64,000 bases of DNA from Lacipirellulaceae bacterium (GTDB lineage Bacteria; Planctomycetota; Planctomycetia; Pirellulales; Lacipirellulaceae), in contig JAVJRG010000005.1 in the NCBI GenBank assembly GCA_040218535.1, forward strand, positions 62,001 to 126,000, in the 5' to 3' direction. The stretch's first letter is position 1, and every line of letters starts with the position of its first letter. The position numbers and the translations under genes are program-made. The notes beneath the pieces are model-generated. The model worked only from the letters and a program-made list of their open reading frames with translations. It ran no database searches and was not told the DNA's origin. Below, piece after piece: positions 1 through 8,200 of the stretch.

Positions 1-1212
1 ACGCTTGGCTCCCAGGGCTCGCATCACGGCGATGTCGTGGCTCCGTTCGCTCATCGAGTTGTAAATGCTGACCAAAATGCTGATCCCCGCGACAATGACG
101 ATCATCACTGTCAGCACCAGCAGAATCATTCGCATCGGGGCGAGAAAACCTTCGGCCAGTTGCTCGACAACTCCGCGGGGGGAAACGACTTGGACAGTTC
201 GGTCGGCACCTTTGTTGATCTGACGATCGATCTCGCCGGCGAAGAAGGGGTTCTTGCACAGAATCAGAATCGAAGTCACTTCCCGTTGCGCTCGCGGCAA
301 AGGTTCTGTCCCGTCAGCAGCCAAGGGAAGCGGCTCTTCAACGACTTCGGCTTGGGAGGCGGATGCGTCGTAATCGTTGGTCGGGGCGTAAACCAGTTCG
401 TCATTCGCGGTACCCGTGGGACCAAGCACGGCTAGCACGTTGCCCTCGGTCTCGCCCGTCGAAGGCAACTTCCCGCCGACGTCGACACGTCGTTTCTTCG
501 CCGCGTCGGAACCCAACACGACGGGGTTCTCAACCGGCTTTCTCGCCGTCAGCGAATGGCCTTCTTGCAGATAAAAACCTTCCATGTTGATGAACATCGC
601 ACGGTCGTTCGCCGTGCCCGTTGGCTCCAGCACGCCGACGACGGTGAACTTATCGTGCTCACCCTGATCGCTGCTGATGCCGTGCGCTGGACGGAACTTA
701 TCGCCGACTTTCAGGCCCGTCTTATAGGCGGCGACGGAACCTAGCACCGCTTCGTAGAAGTTCTCTCGCTTGAAGTTCTCACCTTCGGCAAACTTGTACT
801 CTTTGTCTGCCGCGTAGGAAATCTTAAACATATCCGGCGTGGTCGCCACGACGCGAAGCCGGCTGCCGTCGTTCGCCTCGTAGCTGTCGCCCAGGCAGAT
901 GGGCACGGCAAGTTCGGTATAGCCTGCGAACTTGCCGACGGTGAACTGTTCGTAGTAGCTGTAGGAAATCGGATAGAGCGGCGTTCCCAAATGGAAGACG
1001 GTACTCAGCACCACTTCAAACTTACTCCCTTTCCCTCCCCCGACGATCACGTGGTAGCCCTGGGCGTCGTTGGAGAGCTGATTCACCACCACGCCATGAA
1101 TCACCAGCACGAGGATCATCAACGCGACGCCCAAAGCCATCGACAAACCGGTGAGCGTCGACGCAAGTGCCCGCTGCTGGAGGTTTCGCCAGGCGATCTT
1201 CCAATAGCTCAT
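1..1212 (-). CDS. ABC transporter permease, MacB/FtsX type (partial)
   Basis: This is the membrane subunit of an ABC exporter and partner of the ATPase gene just upstream. The reading frame starts at ATG 1212 (MSYWKIAWRNLQQRALAS), has a transmembrane helix near residues 20-45, a long extracytoplasmic domain of about 300 residues, and a second helix near 365-390 followed by SERSHDIAVMRALGAK. That last motif is typical of the cytoplasmic loop of FtsX-domain permeases. 404 codons are visible and the frame is still open at base 1, so the final helices and stop lie outside the window. Its ATG overlaps the TGA of the ATPase gene by 4 bases (ATGA), which suggests translational coupling. The MacB/LolC-like family is clear; the cargo (lipoprotein, peptide or drug) cannot be told from sequence. 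Confidence 0.85.
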   Translation of the reverse strand, partial: MSYWKIAWRNLQQRALASTLTGLSMALGVALMILVLVIHGVVVNQLSNDAQGYHVIVGGGKGSKFEVVLSTVFHLGTPLYPISYSYYEQFTVGKFAGYTELAVPICLGDSYEANDGSRLRVVATTPDMFKISYAADKEYKFAEGENFKRENFYEAVLGSVAAYKTGLKVGDKFRPAHGISSDQGEHDKFTVVGVLEPTGTANDRAMFINMEGFYLQEGHSLTARKPVENPVVLGSDAAKKRRVDVGGKLPSTGETEGNVLAVLGPTGTANDELVYAPTNDYDASASQAEVVEEPLPLAADGTEPLPRAQREVTSILILCKNPFFAGEIDRQINKGADRTVQVVSPRGVVEQLAEGFLAPMRMILLVLTVMIVIVAGISILVSIYNSMSERSHDIAVMRALGAKR

Positions 1213-1904
1213 GTCGCCGCCCCCCCGCTGACACTACGATCACTGACAACTCGATTGATGTCTTCGAGCTTCTCCACGCGGGAAAACTGATCGGCCACTT
1301 CGTCGGCGTGAGTCACCAGCAGCAACGCGACTTCTTCTTGCTGACAAGCGTCACGGATGAGGTCGATCACTTGCTGCTGATGGGCCGGATCGACATTCGC
1401 TGTCGGTTCGTCGGCCAGTAGTAGCACGGGGCGATTCGCCAACGCCCGGGCCACGGCAACGCGTTGCTGTTCGCCCACTGAGAGCGCGGCCGGCTTGTGT
1501 GTGAGGCGGTGCTCGAGCCCGACCTGCGCGAGCAGTTCCCCAGCACGTGCCGGATCGGCCTTCTGCTTCGTGAAAGTCATTCCTAGCAGGACGTTTTCCA
1601 AAGCCGTAAACGCTGGCAGTAAATTAAAAGTTTGAAAGACAAAGCCCAGATGCTCCGCCCGGAACCGATCTCGCGTCGCCTCGGGGAGTCCGACGAGGTC
1701 GCGCCCGTTGAGTTCGATCCGTCCCGAGTCGACGGTCGTCAGCCCGGCGATGCAGTTCAGCAGCGTCGTCTTCCCGCAGCCGCTCCGCCCCCGCAGGACA
1801 ACCTGCTCCCCCCGCTCAACGGCCAGCCGCGGCACATCAAGAATCTCCAGCCGCCCGCCGTCGGGTTCTGGGTACGTTTTGCGGACGTCTTCAAGCAGCA
1901 GCAT
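1209..1904 (-). CDS. ABC transporter ATP-binding protein, MacB/LolD type
   Basis: This 231-residue cytoplasmic ATPase powers the permease encoded downstream. All nucleotide-binding elements are present: Walker A GRSGCGKTT at residues 39-47, Q-loop Gln91, signature LSVGEQQ at 141-147 (Glu where many family members have Gly-Gln), Walker B VLLLADEPT at 160-168 and the H-loop His199. The length and the LADEPT plus FVFQTFNLLPAFTALEN stretch match the MacB/LolD/FtsE branch. The two genes form an operon with a 4-base overlap. The last 20 residues, rich in Ser, Arg and Gly, look like a non-conserved tail. The specific substrate is unknown. Confidence 0.92.
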   Translation of the reverse strand: MLLLEDVRKTYPEPDGGRLEILDVPRLAVERGEQVVLRGRSGCGKTTLLNCIAGLTTVDSGRIELNGRDLVGLPEATRDRFRAEHLGFVFQTFNLLPAFTALENVLLGMTFTKQKADPARAGELLAQVGLEHRLTHKPAALSVGEQQRVAVARALANRPVLLLADEPTANVDPAHQQQVIDLIRDACQQEEVALLLVTHADEVADQFSRVEKLEDINRVVSDRSVSGGAAT

Positions 1905-2526
1905 GGCTTGTGTTAGGGACTATTGTTGAACCGCCAAGGACGCCAAGGCAGGGGAATTTAGGATTGGTGGAAGGAACGATGATAGCGAGGAAGGCTCAGG
2001 CGTTATAGCGGAGTAATGGGACGTGGAGAAACGCGGATTGGGCTGATAAACGCTGATTTTTCCTGAGATTCATCCGCGTATCCGCCCGATCCGCGTTCGT
2101 CCGCGTCCTATTCAACCGCGGAATGCTAGCATCAGGGCAAATCTTACAACTCTACGAGGGCAAGATTTACAAGGTTCAGCCGGCGAGCATGCCAACCTGA
2201 GAAGCCCGAAATACCGTATTTTCAAGGCCCTGGACGAATCGTGCCGCGTGGGGACCCGTTTGGCATCACATTCGCTGCTACTGTGATCAACGATCAATCG
2301 CACTGGCTCACTTTTGTCCGCAGTTTGAAGTGGTGCCACCACGCGATCAGCCATCACGGCTTAAAACCGCAGTTTGTTCGCTCTCCCCGCAGAAAGGGCC
2401 GCGCGAGGTACCCGCACCTCACGCGGCCCTTTTTCGTTTTTGCTGTCCCTCAGCCAAAGAACATAATCGAAGTCTATTCACATCATATAATCTGACCAAC
2501 GCGGTATCACTTTGAAAGAGAACGCC
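1905..2526. other. Intergenic region with degenerate repeat-like sequence
   Basis: No convincing gene was found here. Bases 1930-1950 contain a CCGCCAAGGACGCCAAGG-like string, and about 2025-2105 contains several variants of ATCCGCG/TCCGCGT on both strands, which look like a dispersed palindromic repeat rather than coding sequence. The only clear functional element is the hairpin with a T-tract at 2393-2434, listed separately. The promoter of the ABC operon should lie near 1905-2000, but no box was assigned. Confidence 0.4.
2393..2434 (+). terminator. Strong intrinsic terminator with no obvious upstream gene
   Basis: A 17-base stem (2393-2409 with 2416-2432, one mismatch) closes a 6-base loop, and the 3' arm runs directly into a T-tract. 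This is a textbook Rho-independent terminator for plus-strand transcription. The nearest genes to the left are on the minus strand, so the terminated transcript is not one of the annotated genes. Confidence 0.75.
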
Positions 2527-3078
2527 ATGGACATACAGGTCACATTATCTGAACAAGAAGCAGAGCAATTGAAAGAACTCTCATCTGCTCTGGAGATCGA
2601 TACTGATGAAACCATTCGAACGATGCTGAGGACTCACCTCTCGGCAGGGCGTACGCTTAGCTTCAGTCCTGGTCAGTCACTCAGCTACGAAGAAGCTGTC
2701 GAAACTGTTCTCAGTTGTATCTGGAGTCACAAGGGCACGTTTATGCAGTTACGTCTAGGAAACGATCCTGGAGAAACCGCAATATCGCGCCTACTATCTG
2801 CCCTTCGACTTCTGTGGCATCGTTACCGAGAAAAGACTTCAATTCCAAATCCTATTTGCCATGCTGCGGCTTCGATTCTTCACTTTCGAGACGAAGCAAA
2901 GTCAAATCTGCTTGAAAGCGGTTCGGAAGCCAGATACAGATTGCTCGAATCGCTCGCGGAAATTGGCATGGCTGCATTCAACCTGCTCTCTGGTGCAAAC
3001 GCTGATTCGAATGAGGTGTGTCGAACCGACTTAGGTGAACGAGCGGGTAGCATCGACAGTCGACCGCTAGAACCGTAG
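2527..3078 (+). CDS. Hypothetical protein with ribbon-helix-helix-like N-terminus
   Basis: This 183-residue protein is not recognised as a named family. Residues 1-40 (one beta strand, IQVTLS, followed by two helices, AEQLKELSSAL and TDETIRTMLRTHL) have the look of a CopG/Arc ribbon-helix-helix unit, which would give DNA binding. The remainder is mostly helical, with no membrane segment or signal peptide. A TTG five codons upstream (2512) is in frame, but ATG 2527 is preferred because AAAGAG sits 6 bases upstream of it. The gene stands alone behind a strong terminator, and no toxin partner is visible next to it. The RHH assignment is an inference from pattern only. Confidence 0.55.
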   Translation: MDIQVTLSEQEAEQLKELSSALEIDTDETIRTMLRTHLSAGRTLSFSPGQSLSYEEAVETVLSCIWSHKGTFMQLRLGNDPGETAISRLLSALRLLWHRYREKTSIPNPICHAAASILHFRDEAKSNLLESGSEARYRLLESLAEIGMAAFNLLSGANADSNEVCRTDLGERAGSIDSRPLEP

Positions 3079-3098
3079 CCACTTCGCAAAACTCAGCC

Positions 3099-3222
3099 CG
3101 GTCGATTGTCGGTGTGCGCAGCACAGGAGGCAAACTCGCTCGACCTCTTGGACTTCGACCACCGACAATCGGCCGAATCGTGCGTCAGGAGAGGCAAAGT
3201 CAACTGCGGCCGACTGTCGGTG
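3099..3222. repeat. Three copies of a 16-bp motif in direct-inverted-direct order
   Basis: The motif CGGYCGAYTGTCGGTG occurs at 3099-3114 (plus), 3160-3175 (as reverse complement) and 3207-3222 (plus), with at most two differences between any two copies. Neighbouring copies can pair to form alternative hairpins with loops of about 45 and 31 bases. The rest of the gap between 3079 and 3534 shows no gene. The motif could be a dispersed repeat or a set of protein-binding sites upstream of the amylase gene. Confidence 0.7.
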
Positions 3223-3534
3223 CTAGCCGATTCTGCAATCCACTAGCGACGGTGCCTCTAAGCCTCTGTTCTAGTTGAACTTACGAGGATTCTGCCACCA
3301 TCGCCACGACAACCCGCACCGCGTTTTCCGCGGTTTTTATCATTTTTCCATACCAGAATCCGCCTTCTCGTGACTTACCTAGCATAACGGGCGGAATGGC
3401 AGAGACATTATCTTTGATGCGAGGCTGAGTGTTCTCTTCAGCTCCTATGCTTCAACCCCGTGGTGTGACGCCACGTGATGCCGTTGCCCACTCTTCGCTA
3501 GGGAAAACCGGCTTTGCTAGGAAAAAACGGATTC

Positions 3535-6500
3535 ATGCGAACACGATTCAGCTTTTCGAGATTCATCCTGCAGCTGGTTGCCAGCTTGACGCTAGCCGTG
3601 AACTGCGGCCAATTAGCCGAGGCCCAGCAGAAGTCGCCCGCACCGATTTTGCAGTGGTTCGAAGCGTCATGGGAAACCATTGAGCACCGCACGCCCGATC
3701 TCTTCATTGCCGGGTACGGTTCGCTGTGGACACCGCCGCCGGGGCGGTCGGTTTATCTGCCTCAGGGGGGTGGAATCGGCTACGACCCTTACGATCGGTT
3801 CGATCTTGGTGCACCGCGTGACGAGACACTCTACGGCACCGAGGCGGGTTACATCGCGGCAATTCGCGAAACGCAAAAGTTTGGCGGCAACGTGTTCGTG
3901 GATTACGTGCACCATCACCTTGGTTCGTTCGACTTGGGGATCAACGGCTACACCTATCCGCAGGCGCTCATCAACCAGGGGGCGCCCTACCTGCAAGACC
4001 GCGCGGATTACCCCGGGTTTGAACTCTCCGACCCGAACAACTCCGTCACCAGCCAGTTCCATCGCGATACTTACGCAGCACTTTATGGCGCCAACGCGGG
4101 GCAGACGCCGTTTGGTGATGTGTTTGAGTACTGGTTTCGGCTCGGTGAGAATTTGGTGACGATCGACTTGGCGAGCAACCGTGCGTTCGTCCGCCATCCG
4201 GTTCCAGGGGAGTCGCAAAACATCCGAGAAGCTTCCGGTGCTTGGGCTTTCCCAACGACGGCGATTTTCCCCGACGGAAAAGTGGGCTCTTCAACGATTC
4301 TCCGCCAAGCGAATGTGCCGACCGACGAGAACCGTCAGTTCTATCCCGACCTAGACGGCCCTTCCCGCACGGTGATTGATGACGGCGTCACCTACACCGT
4401 TTACGACTTCAACTTGAACGACCTGGGCCAAGGCGACCCGGTCGCAGAGACGAACCGTGCGTACATGATGCGTTACGCCCAATGGCTGACGCAGGTGGTG
4501 GGCGTCGACGGGTTGCGGGTGGATGCGGCTCGGCATGTACCGCTGGGGGATTTCAACTCGGCCTACAATCCGCAGTCGCTGGACATCCCCAAGCTGGTCG
4601 ACCGTGCCGTGGCCGGTTCGAGCAGTCGATTCAACCTTGATGGAACGCAGCGGGACGTTTTTCAGTTCCAAGAAGTCTTCGACTACAACGCGGGCACTCT
4701 GGCGTCGTTCGTCCGCAAAACGCAGCCCGCGGGCGACACGGTCAATCCGAACCGCGACGTGCTCGACTTCAGCCTGTGGGCGGCGATGGCGAGCAACATG
4801 ACCGGCGATGGGACTGCGAACAACTGGTTCAACATTCGCTCGGCAAGTGTCAACGCGACGATCAACGGCACGAGCGACCCGAACATCGCGAACAACGGGG
4901 CCAACGGCATCGGCTTCGTTTACAACCATGACGAAGGCGTCTCGCCGCCGGGGCTGGGGGCCAGTATCGTCCTCGATAACGTCGCCCACGCCTGGGTGCT
5001 GATGCGGCCTGGCAATGCGTACGTCTATTACCGCTCCGATGAGTTCGATCGCAGCGACAACAACCTGTTCTTTCTTAAGCAAGGACGCGGGGACGCCCTC
5101 GGGGGTACCTTTGGCAACATCATTACCGACCTGGTCGACCTGCGCAATAGTTACGGTCGGGGCGACTTCGTGGAACGCTTTATCGACAACGCGTTCTCTC
5201 AGCCGCAGGATCAGAAGAGTGCAATCTACGTCTTCGAGCGCGAAGGCTCGGCGCTGGTTGCCTTGAACGTCGGTTTCAACCCCGGCGCAACCAGTCGCAC
5301 GGTAAACACCACGTTCCAGCCGGGGCAGTGGTTGGAAGAAGTTACCGGTAACTGGCAAGACCCTTCCGGGCAGGTACGTCGCTACACGGTCGTTGACGGT
5401 AGCCAACAGGCGACAGTCGACATCCCGTGGAACAACGCTGGCAATGGCAACAAGGGCTACGCGATCTACGGACTTCCCCGACCGCGTGGCACGCTCTCGC
5501 TCACCAACGTCACGCAAACGCTTGATGAAACGCCAAACGCCGCCACCAACGGCACGGCACGCATAGCTGACATTGCCGTGGTGACCGCCGACTCGTTTGA
5601 CGTGACGCTCGCCACCGATGCGGTGACGCTCGACGGCGGAGTCCTCGGCACGTACCGCGACGTGCACGCCGATGGCAATCGGGCACTGCTGCGGATTAAC
5701 GAGGGCTTCGACGCCAACGGCAATGGCGTGGCCGACTATCCGTCGAGTGCCGCCTCGAACGAAACCCAGTACGGCTTCGAAGAGTTCCTCACCGTCAATT
5801 CGCCCGGCTTCACTAGCCCCAGCGGCAACGGCTTTTACACACAGACCGTCGACGCCACGCAGCTGAGCGAAGGTTATCACTACATCACCACCCGTGCGTG
5901 GCGTGCCCCGCGACCGGGCGAGAGTGAAGTGTTCACCGACTTCCGTCAGACGGTTTACGTCGATCGGCTGGCACCGGAAAGCGTGATCGCTTCCACGGAG
6001 CAGTTCGGCGCGCTCGACACCACCCGCGACTTCCAGGTGCAATCGGTCGACCAAACGGCCGAGGATGTCCACGTATTGCTGAACCTGCCGGCGTCACTCA
6101 CCGATGCGGAGATTCTCAACCTGGTCAGTTCAGGCAATCTGGCCGAGCAGATCGATCGCGACCTGTTCAGTTGGGTCGAGTCCGACGTGATCGATGGCAA
6201 TCACGTGGCAACCGTCGTCACGTTTGAGATCACCGGCAACTTCAGCATCGACCGTTTCACGGGACTTCGCCAAACAACAAGCCTTGGCCTAGGGTTCGGA
6301 GACCTCGACGCCGACAACCTATTCGAGACAGCCGACATCGACGCTTTCGAGTCGATCTTCCTCAGCGAGAACACGCTGTTCTCTCCCGCGGCAGACCTCA
6401 CCGGCGACGGCTTGGTGCTTGTGGACGACTTGTTGGCCCTCGGCAATGTCCTTATGGACGGCGGCGCTGACCAGGCAACGCTTGACGCGTATGCCGCCCT

Positions 6501-6753
6501 GACCAACGAACTGCTCTTCCCCGGCGACTTCGACACCGACGGCGACTCTGACGGCCAAGACTTCCTCCTCTGGCAACGCGGCCTGTCGCCCACGCCCTTG
6601 AGCGGCAGCGACCTGGCCGCCTGGCAAACCGAGTACGGCAGCAGCGCAGCCAGCGCCGCGGGCAGTGCTGTGCCGGAGCCTGCAGGATTGGTGCTGCTGT
6701 TGCTCGGCTTTGCGAGCGCGGGCGTTGCGAGACAACGACGCAAGCGTAGGTAA
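3535..6753 (+). CDS. Secreted GH13 (alpha-amylase family) enzyme with dockerin-like repeat and PEP-CTERM tail
   Basis: This is a retaining alpha-glucan-type glycoside hydrolase, exported and probably anchored via PEP-CTERM sorting. Counting from ATG 3535 (1072 residues): a signal peptide at 1-31, then a GH13 barrel with region I VFVDYVHHH, region II GLRVDAARH with nucleophile Asp330, region III FQEVFD with acid/base Glu380, and region IV FVYNHDE with Asp466, so the catalytic triad is complete. A beta-rich stretch follows, then a dockerin-like segment (GDFDTDGDSDGQDF) and a C-terminal VPEPAGLVLLLLG helix ending in RQRRKRR. A TTG seven codons upstream is in frame, but the later ATG gives the standard signal peptide. 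The subfamily and true substrate are not determined; His at the usual Asn of region I is a mild deviation. Confidence 0.88.
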   Translation: MRTRFSFSRFILQLVASLTLAVNCGQLAEAQQKSPAPILQWFEASWETIEHRTPDLFIAGYGSLWTPPPGRSVYLPQGGGIGYDPYDRFDLGAPRDETLYGTEAGYIAAIRETQKFGGNVFVDYVHHHLGSFDLGINGYTYPQALINQGAPYLQDRADYPGFELSDPNNSVTSQFHRDTYAALYGANAGQTPFGDVFEYWFRLGENLVTIDLASNRAFVRHPVPGESQNIREASGAWAFPTTAIFPDGKVGSSTILRQANVPTDENRQFYPDLDGPSRTVIDDGVTYTVYDFNLNDLGQGDPVAETNRAYMMRYAQWLTQVVGVDGLRVDAARHVPLGDFNSAYNPQSLDIPKLVDRAVAGSSSRFNLDGTQRDVFQFQEVFDYNAGTLASFVRKTQPAGDTVNPNRDVLDFSLWAAMASNMTGDGTANNWFNIRSASVNATINGTSDPNIANNGANGIGFVYNHDEGVSPPGLGASIVLDNVAHAWVLMRPGNAYVYYRSDEFDRSDNNLFFLKQGRGDALGGTFGNIITDLVDLRNSYGRGDFVERFIDNAFSQPQDQKSAIYVFEREGSALVALNVGFNPGATSRTVNTTFQPGQWLEEVTGNWQDPSGQVRRYTVVDGSQQATVDIPWNNAGNGNKGYAIYGLPRPRGTLSLTNVTQTLDETPNAATNGTARIADIAVVTADSFDVTLATDAVTLDGGVLGTYRDVHADGNRALLRINEGFDANGNGVADYPSSAASNETQYGFEEFLTVNSPGFTSPSGNGFYTQTVDATQLSEGYHYITTRAWRAPRPGESEVFTDFRQTVYVDRLAPESVIASTEQFGALDTTRDFQVQSVDQTAEDVHVLLNLPASLTDAEILNLVSSGNLAEQIDRDLFSWVESDVIDGNHVATVVTFEITGNFSIDRFTGLRQTTSLGLGFGDLDADNLFETADIDAFESIFLSENTLFSPAADLTGDGLVLVDDLLALGNVLMDGGADQATLDAYAALTNELLFPGDFDTDGDSDGQDFLLWQRGLSPTPLSGSDLAAWQTEYGSSAASAAGSAVPEPAGLVLLLLGFASAGVARQRRKRR

Positions 6754-7003
6754 GGTGCTTGGCTTGAGGCGCCAGCCCAGAGCAGTTAGTCTGAGACCAG
6801 AAAAGGTGTGATCTATAGCAGCTTTCTCTTGGTTCGAAACGTCTCCACAGCAATACTCGCTCCATCAGTTCCTTTCAGTTCATCAATTCGGCGTGTAGAA
6901 CAATACGCGTGCATGTTCTTCTCAAGACCGAAAATCGCATCAATTGGCATCAATAACCAAAGCAGGCTATTATCGTTTTGGAGAAAGGCAGAACCCACCC
7001 CAC

Positions 7004-7684
7004 ATGATGCTGGCCGCTTCTTGCGGATACACAATTTTGAACTTCAGAACAAACGAGAAACGTCAGTTTACACTTGCGCAAGGCTTGCTTTACGTCACGA
7101 CGATCGGATTGTTGCTAGGCATCCTTGGGGCATGCGACAGATCTAGTACCGCTGGGAGTCTCGTAATCTTTATCGCGATTCGGGTCCTGGGCATGGTCGT
7201 GGTCGCCGGGGTTGTGGGGATATTCACCGGAAGCTTTTGGAAGTGCATGATTGGTGCCTTCCTAGGTGTTTTGATGGGAGATCTTGCGTGGATTGTTGTT
7301 TGCCTTGGCATGGGTGCCAGTATCAGTTTGAACAGCATGTCCTCTAATCCGCTTGTTGGAATTGGGCTTATTACCTGCTCGTGCGCGACAGCTCCGAACC
7401 GAACTCGAGTATTAGGCGTCGGTTTTTTGCTGTCTTGGTTTCTGCCCATCGTCGTGCTGATCTGGGGGATGGTTGACCTCTCCATAGAGGCTGAGAACTC
7501 GAACACTCAAGGACTCGGGTTAGCTGGTGTAGTGCTTTTCATTCTTTCGCTCGTAGCAATCTTTACTGGTTGTATCGGTGCGATAATAACGAGATCGCTA
7601 TTTGAAATCGTGGAGCGAAGATTCATTCGCAACAACCAATCAGATCAGGCGAACGAAGTACAAACCCCTGGTGATGTCGAATAG
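7004..7684 (+). CDS. Hypothetical multi-pass membrane protein
   Basis: The protein is about 226 residues from ATG 7004. It has a short cytoplasmic head with the EKRQFTLAQGLLYVTTIGLLLG pattern (basic patch, then a first helix) seen in many small planctomycete membrane proteins. Four to five more hydrophobic segments follow: two in the first half, a Gly-rich pair around VLMGDLAWIVVCLGMG, then WFLPIVVLIWGMVDL and GLAGVVLFILSLVAIF. The C-terminus (IVERRFIRNNQSDQ...) is polar and presumably cytoplasmic. No catalytic motif is visible. The start is uncertain: the frame is open further upstream to 6944, and GGAGAAAGG at 6980-6988 is about 15 bases from the chosen ATG. The 250 bases before it hold nothing recognised. 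Confidence 0.6.
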   Translation: MMLAASCGYTILNFRTNEKRQFTLAQGLLYVTTIGLLLGILGACDRSSTAGSLVIFIAIRVLGMVVVAGVVGIFTGSFWKCMIGAFLGVLMGDLAWIVVCLGMGASISLNSMSSNPLVGIGLITCSCATAPNRTRVLGVGFLLSWFLPIVVLIWGMVDLSIEAENSNTQGLGLAGVVLFILSLVAIFTGCIGAIITRSLFEIVERRFIRNNQSDQANEVQTPGDVE

Positions 7685-7825
7685 TAACAGCCTGGTGGCA
7701 TTGCTTGCGGGTCAAATCGGCGTCGACTGGACTAGTACGAATTGCCTTCGTTTCGTTGGTTTCTGTGCTCCTACAAACGGACCAAAGACTTCGACAGCAA
7801 TTTATTGCGAGATTACAATATGCGT

Positions 7826-7970
7826 ATGAACAGATACAGCCCCCTCCGACTCTTCGCCCTGCTCTTTCCTCAGCGGTTCCATCGCAGCGCCGGCGCAGAC
7901 GCTTTTCTTCTCCGACCAGATGAATGTCGGCACCGGCTGAGAGTTCTAGCACTCTAGGGGCATTGTCCCC
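7826..7970 (+). pseudogene. Decayed copy of the first ~140 bases of the gene at 12210
   Basis: Bases 7826 to about 7970 align with 12210 to about 12355, including the start codon, the signal-peptide region and the run from GCAGCGCCGGCGCAGACGCT through the CCGACCAGATGAA segment, where the match is nearly perfect. Relative to the intact gene this copy has lost 2 bases in the signal-peptide region (frameshift) and carries TGA where the intact gene has TGG (Trp) and TAG where it has TCG (Ser). It therefore cannot encode the protein and looks like the remnant of a duplication or gene-conversion event. The rest of 7685-8200 holds nothing else that is recognised. Confidence 0.8.
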
Positions 7971-8200
7971 CTCTGCTTCCATTTCTCAAAAGTTGGCATC
8001 ACTCAGTTCGCACGGCGAGAACAGAGTCGGAATAAGTTCTGCAACGATTATCGTTTTCCGAAACTTTGCGTGTCTGGCAGGGATGCACTAGAATAGAAAC
8101 CTCTGGCGACGCTTCGGGAGTATTTCTAACGACTCGCGTTAGTACGAGCAGTGTCACATCGCCGCGGATTTCATTCTTCTGCAAGGTACCGAGGGCAAAG

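Noticed and set aside
2112-2357. 81-codon minus-strand frame upstream of the terminator
   Set aside because: No motif, no ribosome-binding signal and a start inside repeat-like sequence.
4351-6072. 573-codon open frame antisense to the GH13 gene
   Set aside because: The long antisense frame is a by-product of high GC codon use in the amylase gene; the sense frame has complete catalytic motifs.
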